DNA of 21,263 nt from Chrysochromulina tobinii (GCA_001275005.1 JWZX01001252.1:1-21263), one strand, 5' to 3'. Shown: positions 8,687 to 17,294, counted from the first letter of the stretch. Notes: generated by a model from the sequence alone, not told the origin. Program-made: numbers and translations.

Positions 8687-11600
8687 TCATAGATCGATCT
8701 CCAATGTGTCCAGTTCTACGGGTGTCCTCTCAATTCGAGGTAGATCCTTCGAGGCGAGGGATGGGAGCCCGAGGGTGTTCGGGAGCAGGGTGCCATGGGG
8801 GGGGGAGGTGACATCTGTCTCGCCTTGCGCTTTCTGTGCATGCAAGGTCATGGCATCTTCGGCTGCTGAGAGGTGCTCCTCGAGCAGCTTCTTAGCGGTG
8901 GCCGACTGCTCCAACCATTCGACAAACTGCCTCGTGGCTTCATCCAGATCGGTGAGCATGCCTCCCACATCCTCGAGTGCGTCTCTGCCCGCCTTGCGGC
9001 CCGCCTCGACGTCGGCCGTTGCGGAGATGGGGGGGATCGCGCCCAGCGGTGGCGGGAAGACGCGTTTCCAATTCGTGGGGTGAGCGGCAGCTTCCTCGTG
9101 CAGCAACGCCATCAGCACAGGTATGACCAGCGCCACGTCGTGCTCGTCGTACCCCCGCCCCTGGGTGAATGCATGCACGAGGGCCCGCGCGCGCGAAGTG
9201 TACAAAGGGCGCTTAGGCCAGCCGTCCGCGCCCACCAGACGCATGAGGTCGACTGTGTCGGCTTGGGCTGTGAAGAGTTCATCATCACCAACCATGAAGC
9301 CGTTGGTGTTCACCTGGAGGATGTTGGAAGGAGAAAGAGGCCATCCGTGGCCATCGGAAGGACATCAGAGGCCATCAGAGAGCAACTAGCTACAACTAGC
9401 GGCCATTGGTAGCCACCAGAGGCCATCAGAGGCCATCAGAGGCCATCACAGGCCATCACAGGCCATCACAGGCCATCACAGGCCATCACAGGCCATCACA
9501 GGCCATCACAGGCCATCAGCTGAGGATGCGCACCTCTTCGAGGAAGGCAGCTCCCGAGTCGTCCACGATGAAGTCTGGCGAGAGCATTAGGACGCGCCGA
9601 TACGACGCGCCGCTCGCCTGCAGCCGCCGATGGAGTGCAAGTGGCTCGACGTTGCGCGCAAGAAGGACCGCCGCGACGAGCGCCTTCGCCACTTGCGGCA
9701 TCACCTGAGCCATCGATAAGCCATCGGGAGCCGTCAGAGGCAATCAGAGGCGATCAGGGCAAGTTCGCCTTTGCCAGTTGCGGCGTTGCCTGACGTCCCC
9801 AGAGGCTCGAGTCGTGCGCGACATGATTGCATTCAGCTGATGAGGGAAGCAATCACGTCCATGCATCACCTGTCGTTCCCACAAGCTCGAGTCGTGCGCG
9901 ACGTCGCCGCGCCCGCGGAAGGCTGGGCCGAAGCGCAGCCCGCGCTGAAAGAGTGGAGAGGCCGTATGCGGAGGATATGGCGCCACGAGCTGTTCCTTGT
10001 CGCACCCTTCACCGAGGGGCATGCGCACGTGCATGCACGCACCTGATGAGAGGGGAGCAATCGTAAGCAATCAGTGGTCCACAGAGGCCATTTTGGAGGC
10101 AATTAGAGCTCTCATCAGAGGCCCTCGGAGGCCCTCATTCCACGAGTACTCTTCACTTGCGAGCACATTGCGAGCACGCACATTTGGGCGACGAGAGGCA
10201 ATGCCGACCGACCACGTCAGTATCGGTCGAGTACTTCACTGTCGAGATCTTGGGAAAGGCGCGATCGAGCATGTAGAGGCGCAGCGGGTCGACGGAGGTG
10301 ATGACCGCCCACACACGCATGTCAAATTTGCGTCCACGATAGAGGAGCGGGTGCTTGACGTATGCCTGCAGATCGAAAGGTGGTCATCAGTGGTCATCAG
10401 TAGCTATCAGTGGTCATCAGTGGTCATCGGTCATCAGTGGTCCTCAGTGCTTGACGTATGCCTGCAGCGTCCATGATCCGTCGAGGGGCAGCGAGCGAGA
10501 AAGCCATGCATGCATCGCCGCGTCCGAGCCGAGGTCGGCCTCGCCGAGGAGCACGAGTGATATGCCCACCTGCAAAGTTAGGGAGTGCATCAGAGGCCAT
10601 CCGAGGCCATCCGAGGCCATCCTAGGGAGAAGCGCACCTGGTTGAAGGACTGCTGAGGCTTGAGGATCCACATCTGGTGCGGCAGCTCGTTGCGGTCGCC
10701 GCCTTGGCTGCGTGCAAGCTCGAGCGCGTGTGCGCGCAGCGCAGACACGGGCCCATCAACGAGACCCTCGCCCCGGCGTACCTGATGAGGGAGGCAATCA
10801 GACGTCATCAGAGTGAGGAGGGAGGCAATCAGACGTCATCAGAGACCCTCGCCCCGGCGTACGTAATTGAAGCCGCGCTTGGTCCAGTCGCAATATGGTA
10901 TGCCATCGGACCATGGGGATGGTATGAAGGAGGAGGAGGAGGAGGAGGAGGACAAGGAGGGCGAGGGCGAGGACGAGGACGAGGGCGAGGAAGAGGGCGA
11001 GGATGAGGCTCGCAAGGAGGCGCGCCGCAGCGGCTGCTCAGTGCCTTTCACAGTGCCTTTCACACCGCGCGTGCGGTTGTTCTTGGAGCCCTCGGCCCCG
11101 TCGCGCTGCGCCAGGCAGCTGTCATGCAGGCGTGCAAAGGCAAACTTGTCGCCAAAGGACGAGCGGAACCCGGGGATCGAGTTGACGAGGGCATGCTCTG
11201 CGATGGCGCCGTTGGCAAACTGTTCGGGCTTGAGCCACTGCTCGCCCCAGTACACGTCCCAGTGCGCGCTGTGCGTCTCGCACAGGCCAAGCGCGCGCAA
11301 CGCGGCGGAGACGGATCCACGATAGTCGTGCCGGGATCCAACGGCGAATCGGCGGCAGCGGTGGCGCCACGAACTGCTGTGCGTCGTATGAGCGCCGTGA
11401 TGAGCGTCGGTTCTCGAGCCGCCGCTCGCCTTGTAGGACTGCTGGCTCACATTGAGGCCGAGGCGCTGAGCTCGCCGATGCACATCGGCCCATAAGGCGC
11501 CAAACGCTCGGCGCGCCTGCAGAGCAGTCCACTCGTTCGTCGTGGGCAACTTCGCCTCGGGGGGCGTAGCGGGGGGGGGCTCCAGCTGCGAAAGCGATGG

Positions 11601-12065
11601 AGGTGTGCTCTTTGCCACCGTGGCTGTGCGTACGATTGCCGGGTCGCTTTGGATCATGATGGCACCACTTGCTGGCAGCTCCTGCGCTGATCCTCGTGCG
11701 TCTGGTGCTACGGCGGCCGCTGATATGTTGAATCGTGCCTGGCGAATGCGAACCTTGCTCGCGGCAGCCTCGATCGCTGCTCGGCTCGCGTTCAGCCGAC
11801 TCGATCGACGGAGCGCTGCACGTTTGGCGTACTGCATGGATGCTCGACGCAGTGCTGTTGCCGCGGCGTCCTCGGAGCTGGGAGAGCTGGTTGGAGTTCC
11901 GCTCCTCTCACTCTTCCGCGCAGCAGCTACTGGCACGTCTGCTTGCATGGACTCATGCGAAAGTAGCCAACTAGCCAAGTACAGCTGAACCATCAAACTC
12001 ACTGCTGCCAGGACGAGCAAGGGTTGCCCGCGCATGGAACCCATTCGCCCTGCAACCCACACCAT
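8687..12065 (-). CDS. TTL-domain protein with N-terminal membrane anchor (seven exons)
   Basis: Model: complement(join(8687..9313, 9534..9704, 9870..10042, 10182..10365, 10462..10569, 10638..10781, 10863..12065)), 869 residues. Every phase agrees. The tubulin-tyrosine-ligase fold (ATP-grasp, amino-acid ligation) is recognisable only after splicing. It runs MWILKPQQSFNQVGISL (about 438-454), then HPLLYRGRKFDMRVWAVITS (490-509), then DFIVDDSGAAFLEE|VNTNG (648-666), which supplies the Asp, Glu and Asn expected to hold magnesium-ATP. Residues 14-36 form one hydrophobic helix, a likely signal anchor. Between anchor and domain is a disordered region, with a second Ser-rich tract before exon 2. A helical tail of about 200 residues follows the domain. 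TTL-family enzymes add Tyr, Glu or Gly to tubulin or other proteins; the substrate here is unknown, and the anchor suggests a membrane or lumenal site. The upstream gene on the same strand is 455 bases away. Confidence 0.85.
9314..9533 (-). other. TTL intron 6 (GT-AG, 220 nt), filled with 10-nt repeats
   Basis: GAAGAG|GTGCGC joins to CATCCTCCAG|GTGAAC and restores the motif FLEEVNTNG at the catalytic site. Most of the intron is the 10-nt unit TGATGGCCTC or TGATGGCCTG in the sense strand. Intron start and exon start share 9 of 15 bases, a weak match. Confidence 0.9.
9421..9519 (-). repeat. ten tandem 10-nt units (sense TGATGGCCTG/TC)
   Basis: On the + strand the array reads GGCCATCACA or GGCCATCAGA with an exact 10-base period for ten units. 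Further, less regular units extend to about 9340. It lies wholly inside TTL intron 6. Confidence 0.95.
9705..9869 (-). other. TTL intron 5 (GT-AG, 165 nt) containing a junction copy
   Basis: GAACGACAG|GTGATGC joins to GATGGCTCAG|GTGATGCC, giving SSLWERQVMPQVAKALV in frame. Inside, 9766..9822 copies the spliced exon 5/exon 6 junction. A sequence ending TGATTGCTTCCCTCATCAG at 9837 looks like an internal acceptor. Confidence 0.85.
9766..9822 (-). repeat. 57-nt intronic copy of the exon 5/exon 6 junction
   Basis: On the minus strand the first 33 bases match the end of exon 5 (9870..9902) at 29 positions. The next 24 match the start of exon 6 (9681..9704) at 19 positions, with no gap at the junction. 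It is therefore a copy of coding sequence without an intron at this point. Confidence 0.9.
10043..10181 (-). other. TTL intron 4 (GT-AG, 139 nt)
   Basis: CCCAAAT|GTGCGTGC joins to CTCTCATCAG|GTGCGTGC across a split Cys codon (SPKCACMHVRMPLGE). Intron and next exon both begin GTGCGTGC and share 11 of 13 bases, a partly decayed exon copy. The 3' end CTCATCAG and upstream GATTGC units resemble the shared intron module. Confidence 0.85.
10366..10461 (-). other. TTL intron 3 (GC-AG, 96 nt) with exact exon copy
   Basis: The join CTGCAG|GCATAC...CTGCAG|GCATAC gives SWTLQAYVKHPLLYRG in phase. A 21-base sequence spanning the exon/intron boundary (10447..10467) is repeated exactly at the intron/exon boundary (10351..10371). 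The centre is six 10-nt TGATGACCAC-type units. With the phase required, the only donor possible is GC. Confidence 0.85.
10570..10637 (-). other. TTL intron 2 (GT-AG, 68 nt)
   Basis: AACCAG|GTGCGC joins to CTAACTTTGCAG|GTGGGC and completes QSFNQVGISLVLL. It contains three GGATGGCCTC-type 10-nt units and a clear CTAAC branch-like motif just upstream of the acceptor. The exon copy is weak (about 8 of 13 bases). Confidence 0.9.
10782..10862 (-). other. TTL intron 1 (GT-AG, 81 nt) with exact exon copy
   Basis: AATTAC|GTACGCC joins to CCTCATCAG|GTACGCC in phase (GFNYVRRGEGLVDG). The first 21 intron bases (10842..10862) are identical to the first 21 bases of exon 2 (10761..10781). The rest is a 31-nt unit present twice (10782..10812 and 10813..10843, 29/31 identical). 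Only the proximal copy ends in a usable CATCAG. Confidence 0.95.
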
Positions 12066-12520
12066 CTTCGTAAGCCCTCACACGCACCAGGTTGTCGCCC
12101 CTCACCAGGTTGTGCGTTTCAATGCATGCTATGGATAGGAACTAATCCGCGAAAACGTTTTGAGAAAATGTGGTCTTTCAAAAGGTCACCTCTGAACGAT
12201 CAGGTGCGAAAAGGTCCGGAAGGGGTAGGGGGAGGAACCGGGAGCGGGAGGTATTCCTTCTGGCGATCTGGATCGTCAGACGTCACACCGCACACTTGAT
12301 CGAGTATCCGGACCACCTGATTTTGAACTGAGTGACATTTGAGCGCGCACCGGCCAGCCACTACAACACGACACGAAACACACACGGTCGCTACGGTCGC
12401 GTCGCGCGTTCGACTAACCTCCCGGCGGTCTACACGGTCGGGACCCCCCAACCCCAACCCGTGTGCGTTGCGAAATGGTCAGCTGCAGCGCAGGACATGC
12501 GTATCGCTGACTGAACATGT
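12066..12520. other. intergenic region upstream of the TTL gene
   Basis: About 455 bases between two minus-strand genes. It should hold the armadillo gene 3' end and the TTL promoter. A short direct repeat, CACCAGGTTGT, occurs twice near 12084-12115. No TATA-like box or RNA gene is supported. Confidence 0.5.
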
Positions 12521-13348
12521 TTAAGAGGTCGGCTTGAACATGCGCCGACCGGTGCCGAAGCCTGTTGCAGCCATGCGTCGGAAGGACGTCATGACTCTCA
12601 TCTCTTTGACGAGTGGGTCCAGCCATTCGGGCTTGGCCCCCAACTTGATGGCTTCCTCACGCAGCGTGGGTACCTTGTGGAGTATCAGTCGCAGCGTCGC
12701 CACACCGACCTCCTGCGCCGCGGGGATGGCGTGGTGTGCGTTCATCGCACCGATCACCGCTTTGAGCGCCCCTGCATCGGCCGCACTCTGCCGCCGATGG
12801 ATGGCCATATCATCTTCTCCGTCGCAGCAGTTCTGGAGTGCCATGCATCCCATCTCCTGAACCTCCGCGTTGCTGACCATCATTATCATCGCATTCGAGA
12901 CCGCCACAAGTACGCCCGACGATACGGACGTGTTGCGGTGATCATGTTCCTCTGAGCACAGGTTGACAATGGCAGCGAGGCCCTGCAGCTGCACGTTCGT
13001 ATCAACTGGAAGCACCTTCATCGCCCCCACGACTGCCGCTGATGCCCCTTGCTTGTCGCACTCGTGGCACTGCTCGGCATCACGGCAGAGGACTCGCACG
13101 CGCCTACAGCAAACCTCCACAACCGTGTGATTGAGAGGCCTGGCCTGCACTGCCGCGTTCAGCATCTTCACCGCTTCTGCCGGCCCCATCTTGTCTATTT
13201 CAAGACACATCTTGTGTGCTTCAGCGACGGGGTCAGATACTGCTCCCGCGCCGATAGTCGTTTCTTGCGAAGAGCTGGGATGTGCTTCGCCGCCGTCGAT
13301 GGGCGCCCCCGCCGGCGCATCACTCACTGCGCTCTGCTCCGCACCCAT
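12521..13348 (-). CDS. armadillo-like repeat protein with N-myristoylation signal
   Basis: A 275-residue intronless protein. After a low-complexity N-terminus, about four helical repeats of roughly 40-45 residues show the armadillo/HEAT-like pattern. Examples are AAVVGAMKVLPVDTNVQLQG followed by LAAIVNLC, then VAVSNAMIMMVSNAEVQEMG with MALQNCC, then KAVIGAMNAHHAIPAAQEVG. Such folds are protein-binding scaffolds, and no enzyme motif is seen. I chose the ATG at 13348 because it gives MGAEQS, matching the Gly2...Ser6 N-myristoylation pattern. An upstream in-frame ATG at 13411 would add 21 residues and bury this signal. Membrane attachment is inference. The gene faces away from the aldo/keto reductase across a shared upstream region. 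Confidence 0.7.
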   Translation of the reverse strand: MGAEQSAVSDAPAGAPIDGGEAHPSSSQETTIGAGAVSDPVAEAHKMCLEIDKMGPAEAVKMLNAAVQARPLNHTVVEVCCRRVRVLCRDAEQCHECDKQGASAAVVGAMKVLPVDTNVQLQGLAAIVNLCSEEHDHRNTSVSSGVLVAVSNAMIMMVSNAEVQEMGCMALQNCCDGEDDMAIHRRQSAADAGALKAVIGAMNAHHAIPAAQEVGVATLRLILHKVPTLREEAIKLGAKPEWLDPLVKEMRVMTSFRRMAATGFGTGRRMFKPTS

Positions 13349-13793
13349 CTTGTGAGAGGCCCAATTGTGAGGGGGTGTCAAAACAGATCGGAAGTTAAAA
13401 TTGGAATCCATTAAGAACTATTTGGGGGATGCGTGCCTGTTGTGCACTCCGTTTCGTCGGACATGGGATTCGCCGTCGGCCGAGCAAGTTCTAAGCATCG
13501 GGTGGTGCATCTGGTGCAAGACTTCGCGACGTTCGCAGGTGGGCAGGCACGACCTTTTCATGCATGTACCCGGTATCCACGCTGTGAGTTGGCGCCTAGG
13601 CGAACGTTCCGCAAGCTCCGACTTTCACAGCCGTTTCGCACAGAGAAGCGAAGTTCGTGAGGAGCGGTGCGGGAATAAAAAATTTACCGAACCTTCGGAG
13701 GCGCCGACGGTGCTCGCAAAACCAGGGGCACGGAGATCGGCACGGAGTTGCAACAAGTTGCAGCCGCAGGTCAGAGTGGCTCAGTGGGCTCTG
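13349..13793. other. divergent upstream region between armadillo and aldo/keto reductase genes
   Basis: The two flanking genes start in opposite directions here, so this interval probably holds both promoters. The + strand frame of the reductase stays open upstream to about 13401, with an ATG at 13560, so part of it may be coding (transit peptide) or 5' UTR. No promoter motif was identified. Confidence 0.45.
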
Positions 13794-14780
13794 ATGCCCG
13801 CGCCGCTCAACATCGCAGGCAAGCTGCGCACGCTTTGCATCGGTACGTGGGCGTGGTCGCCGTCCCCCACGTGGGGTAAAGAACCAGGAACAAATACCGA
13901 CGAGGCGACCAATCATGAGGCGTTCAAGGCTGCCATCGATGCAGGCATAACCTTCTTCGACACTGCGGAACATTACGGCGAGTCAGAAGAGCGTATTGGG
14001 CGCTACCTCAGCGCGCTCTCCGCAGAAGAGCGCTCCAAAGTGGCCATCGCGTCCAAGTTCCTTCCATTGCCGTATCACATCAGCTCGTCCAATGTCGTGT
14101 CTCATCTGAAGGCGTCACTGGCGAAAATGGGCCTCGAAAGACTTGACTTGTATCAGATCCATGGACCTTCCGTATCGATTCGCTCCGTCGAGACATGGGC
14201 GCACGGCCTGGCCGACGCACTCGACCAGGGGCTCTGCGCACAGGTCGGCGTGTCCAACTACAATTCAGATCAGGTCGCACGCACGGTGAAGGTTCTCAAA
14301 GATAGAGGGCATCGTCTCGCTTCTAACCAGATCGAGTTCTCCCTGTTGAAGCGTCGACCGGAGACTTCGGGTCTGCTCCAGAAGTGTGCCGACATGGGCG
14401 TGGCGGTGATGGCCTACTCGCCCTTGGCTATGGGGCGGCTCACGGGTAAGTCGTTTAAGGGGGCGGAAACCAAGGAGAGAGTCTTTGCGAGCGGCGGCTA
14501 CTCGTCAGAGCAGTACGATGCGCTCATTGGCAAGCTGCGGCAGGTGGGCGAGGCGCACGGCGGCGCGACGCCAGCGCAGATTGCGCTCGCGTGGACGATC
14601 GCCAAAGGTACCGTGCCCATCGCTGGCGCCAAGACGGCCAAGCAGGCGCGCGAGAACGCGGCGGCGGCGACGATCATTCTGAGTGGCGACGAGGTGGCGG
14701 CTCTCGATGCACTCTCGGTCGACGGCCAGCGCAGCGGCCTCGTACCGGGCTGGCAGACGAGCAAGTTGGACGAGCTTTAG
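13794..14780 (+). CDS. aldo/keto reductase
   Basis: The core is 328 residues from the ATG at 13794, close to the usual length of this NADPH-dependent (alpha/beta)8 barrel family. The catalytic tetrad is visible: Asp56 in TFFDTAEHYG, Tyr61 in the same motif, Lys88 in AIASKF and His123 in YQIHGP. Later family signatures are QVGVSNYN, SNQIEFSLL and the cofactor-binding region GTVPIAGAKTAKQARENAAA. The opening LCIGTWAWS resembles plant and algal aldo/keto reductases of the At1g06690 type, an unassigned chloroplast group. The frame is open further 5', and starting at 13560 would add 78 Arg/Ser/Ala-rich residues that could be an organelle targeting peptide. Substrate unknown. No intron in the core. 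Confidence 0.85.
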   Translation: MPAPLNIAGKLRTLCIGTWAWSPSPTWGKEPGTNTDEATNHEAFKAAIDAGITFFDTAEHYGESEERIGRYLSALSAEERSKVAIASKFLPLPYHISSSNVVSHLKASLAKMGLERLDLYQIHGPSVSIRSVETWAHGLADALDQGLCAQVGVSNYNSDQVARTVKVLKDRGHRLASNQIEFSLLKRRPETSGLLQKCADMGVAVMAYSPLAMGRLTGKSFKGAETKERVFASGGYSSEQYDALIGKLRQVGEAHGGATPAQIALAWTIAKGTVPIAGAKTAKQARENAAAATIILSGDEVAALDALSVDGQRSGLVPGWQTSKLDEL

Positions 14781-15487
14781 ATTTGACGCGCGAGAGGCGA
14801 AAGCCGTACGTGCTACTGTATCTGTAGGCCGTGCGAACCCGCATATGAGGCGGCTGCGTGCTGCGTCGCGGCCGCCAGCGTTCATGCGACGTGAGCGGCG
14901 TGTGTGACATCGGGTGGCAGACGGGGCGTCGGGACGTGTACTCGTGGTAGGACCCGCGGCACCCGCGGCATCTGTGGTGCTGGCGCAGCGTGTTCGTCAC
15001 TGCGCGTCCAGCGTGCGCGTCTCGTCACGGCGCGCGACCAGATCAGCGACCAGAGTGCGCGCAGCCGGGGAAAAGGTTTGTCAAGTAAGGTTCGTCGTTC
15101 CAACAGTGTGGCCCGAGGTTTCGTCAATTGGGTTTCGTCACTTAAATACAGAACCGTGCACGGTAAGAAGAACACCCGGGGGTGCCGGGACACACAGGAA
15201 CCAAGCTTGGTACTACGTGTATAAACCGCAGTGAAACTGTCAGTGTGAACGTTTCCTCCGCTATCTTTGTACATTGAGTACGTTGGTAGTAGGAACCTTG
15301 AAAGTCAAAATGACTGTTCTCTCTTGAATTTGCTGACCAATTTTCTCACCTCGTAAGAGACTGGAAAGCCCAGCGAGCCTCTGCGAGGGAATTGCGAGAG
15401 TCGAAACAGCGTCCCGTCGTTTCAAATTCATGAAAGAAGTAACCACACCCACGAGGGACCCCCACACAAGCCACCTGTCAACTTCTC
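14781..15487. other. intergenic region, nothing recognised
   Basis: About 700 bases between two plus-strand genes. Both strands have only short open frames with Arg-rich, compositionally driven translations. No tRNA, repeat array or promoter element could be supported. The second half (about 15240-15480) is less GC-rich and may be the 5' UTR or promoter of the next gene. Confidence 0.5.
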
Positions 15488-17294
15488 ATGGCGTCGCCTT
15501 CAGCCTTCAGCCTTCAGCCTTCAGCCAATATTCCTAGCGAGAGAAAATGTCGGCGGTTGGGGTCGATGCCTTCCATCCTTTCGGAGTCCCTTCTTCCGCA
15601 GCAAGCATTGAGCGAAGAAACAGAACAAGCAGCGCTGTGGCCGGCTCCAGGAACCGAGGCCGCGGCCGGGATGGACAGTGAGGCTCGCACTTTCATCCCG
15701 TCAAGGGTGGCGTCGGCCCCCCCAAAACACCGACGAGAATCATCAAATTCTTCAATCGATAGTGACACGAGAGAATTTGAAGAAGCGACAGTGCAGTTCA
15801 CGGCACGCAGTACACGGCACAGTCCCTCAGGACACACAGGCTCCGGCAGGCGTCTTTCGTCGCCTGCGGCATGCTCTGCTGCACGCTCTGCATCAAATTC
15901 TTCAAATTCTTCAAGCGAGAAGCTCGATTCCGCACACGTGGTCGCGCCTGCAATGGCATTCGAAGCCCGAGCGCCTGCAATTGTATCTGAAGGCCGAGCG
16001 CCTGCAATGGCATCCGGGCTGTTGCCTCTTGCGCTCACAAGAGCTCCACCGAAGCTCGAGAGGTTGTCAAGTAACTTTTCCCAGTGGAGCTCAATCCTAC
16101 CTTATCGATATCGCGAGGTGGACGAGCCCTGCTCCAAGAGCGATCTAGCTGACCAGGAGGTCAATGAAAGAGCAGAGCAGCTTGAAGAAGCGCTTCACCG
16201 AAAACTCGCCAAAAATGATAAGACGGATAAAGGCTACGACCTCACTATTTCAGCCTCGTCAATGCTGGGCGGCTTCAGCATTCGAGACGTGCTTGCTCCA
16301 CCAACGTAAGCATCCCCACATCGCCCTGGCTCACTGTCCCTAGCCTGATGTCGTCGCAGCCTCTCATGGTGATGGCCCCGCTCGTGACTCCATTCACGAT
16401 TGTGACTCCAATCACGATTGCTCGCTGCGCGCTTCGCTGTGACAGGGCGAAAGATTTCAACTGGGATGGGGCCGCAGGTTTGTATCGCCTGCTGATGGCG
16501 ACGGCAGTCGCGCTATGCCTCTACGCTGGCCTTACCCTCATCTTGAATCGGTACCTGGCGGCTCGCGCGTACAAGGACCTCTCAGAGCTTGCTTACCTCG
16601 ACTACTACAAGGTGAGAGGTCGCCGCCACCGCAGCTCGCCTTCCACTGTTCGGCTCGCTCTGACAGCCCCTTCCAACCTACTCCTGCCTCTTCCCACGTG
16701 TGACCATGCGCCCTGCCCGTCCGTCCGATCCTCTTTCTGGTCCAGAACACTGGCCGCCATCGTCGAAGCGCGGTCTATGCCTTCCTATCGAGCCTTCCCA
16801 TTTTCCTCGTCGCCGCAGCTCTCAAGCAAGTCAACGTGGGCACCCTGAGCGAGTCGGCAGGCGCCGTGGCGATTCTGGTGGTTGGGTTCTGCCTGCTGGT
16901 GTGGACGATGATCCAGCTCGGCGCCCAGCTTGAAGAGACCCAGTTGAAATCTCTCGAGGCCGACGAGGAGGCTGGCGATGAGATGGGGCGTAGCGGCAGC
17001 GCATCAGTACAGCCCGGCGGCACGGCTGGCGGCGCAGCTGTCAGCGTTGCGCCCGGCGCGGCTGGCAGCGCGGCTACCGTTCTGTCGTACAGCCCACCGC
17101 TCCTAGTCCCTACTCTTGAGTCCATGAGAGAATCAATACGGTCGGTGGCCCCACCGCTCCTAGTCCCTACTCTTGAGTCAATACGGTCGGTGGATGGGCT
17201 CGCTGAATTCGGCCGCGACGGCGAGGAGGATGAGGATGAGGATGAGGATGGAGAGGAGCAGTCAAAACGCACCGCAGATAAAGAACCTGCATGA
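15488..17294 (+). CDS. Ser-rich three-pass membrane protein (three exons)
   Basis: Model: join(15488..16305, 16446..16611, 16746..17294), 510 residues, phases consistent. The first 270 residues are low-complexity and Ser/Ala-rich with short tandem repeats (SLQPSA, SNSSNSSS, GRAPAM), followed by a charged helical stretch (QEVNERAEQLEEALHRKLAK). Exons 2 and 3 encode three hydrophobic helices: YRLLMATAVALCLYAGLTLI (about 286-305), VYAFLSSLPIFLVAAALK (338-355) and GAVAILVVGFCLLVWTM (367-383). The C-terminal tail is acidic with an EDEDEDEDGEE run. No family was recognised, so function is unknown. The exon 1/2 join is the weakest part. A 38-nt intron ending at 16343 is also phase-compatible but would be unusually short. 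Confidence 0.6.
16306..16445 (+). other. intron 1 of the Ser-rich membrane gene (GT-AG, 140 nt)
   Basis: The donor CCAAC|GTAAGC is the best consensus donor in this gene. The acceptor CGCTGTGACAG at 16445 preserves phase (split Thr codon). The intron contains an 18-nt direct repeat, GTGACTCCAATCACGATT and a one-base variant. Intron and exon starts show no similarity. Confidence 0.6.
16612..16745 (+). other. intron 2 of the Ser-rich membrane gene (GT-AG, 134 nt)
   Basis: TACAAG|GTGAGAG joins to CTTTCTGGTCCAG|AACACT between codons, linking two membrane helices. Bases 7-27 of the intron match bases 7-27 of the next exon at 14 of 21 positions, a possible decayed exon copy. Confidence 0.75.
17093..17194 (+). 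repeat. 57/45-nt in-frame direct repeat
   Basis: The block starting CCCACCGCTCCTAGTCCC is repeated after 57 bases. The second copy lacks an internal 12-base segment. Both lengths are multiples of three and encode PPLLVPTLESMRESIRSV and PPLLVPTLESIRSV in the C-terminal tail. Confidence 0.95.

Noticed and set aside
9421-9519. Regular direct repeats suggestive of a CRISPR array
   Set aside because: Ten-base units without spacers inside a spliced intron of a eukaryotic gene; no cas genes.
10842-10862. Exact duplication read as the target site duplication of a classical transposon
   Set aside because: The interval between copies is only about 60 bases, has no terminal inverted repeats and no transposase; it is better explained as an intron-creating duplication, although a non-autonomous element cannot be excluded.
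16306-16343. 38-nt phase-compatible intron in the Ser-rich membrane gene
   Set aside because: Shorter than any other intron in the window; the 140-nt alternative also keeps phase.
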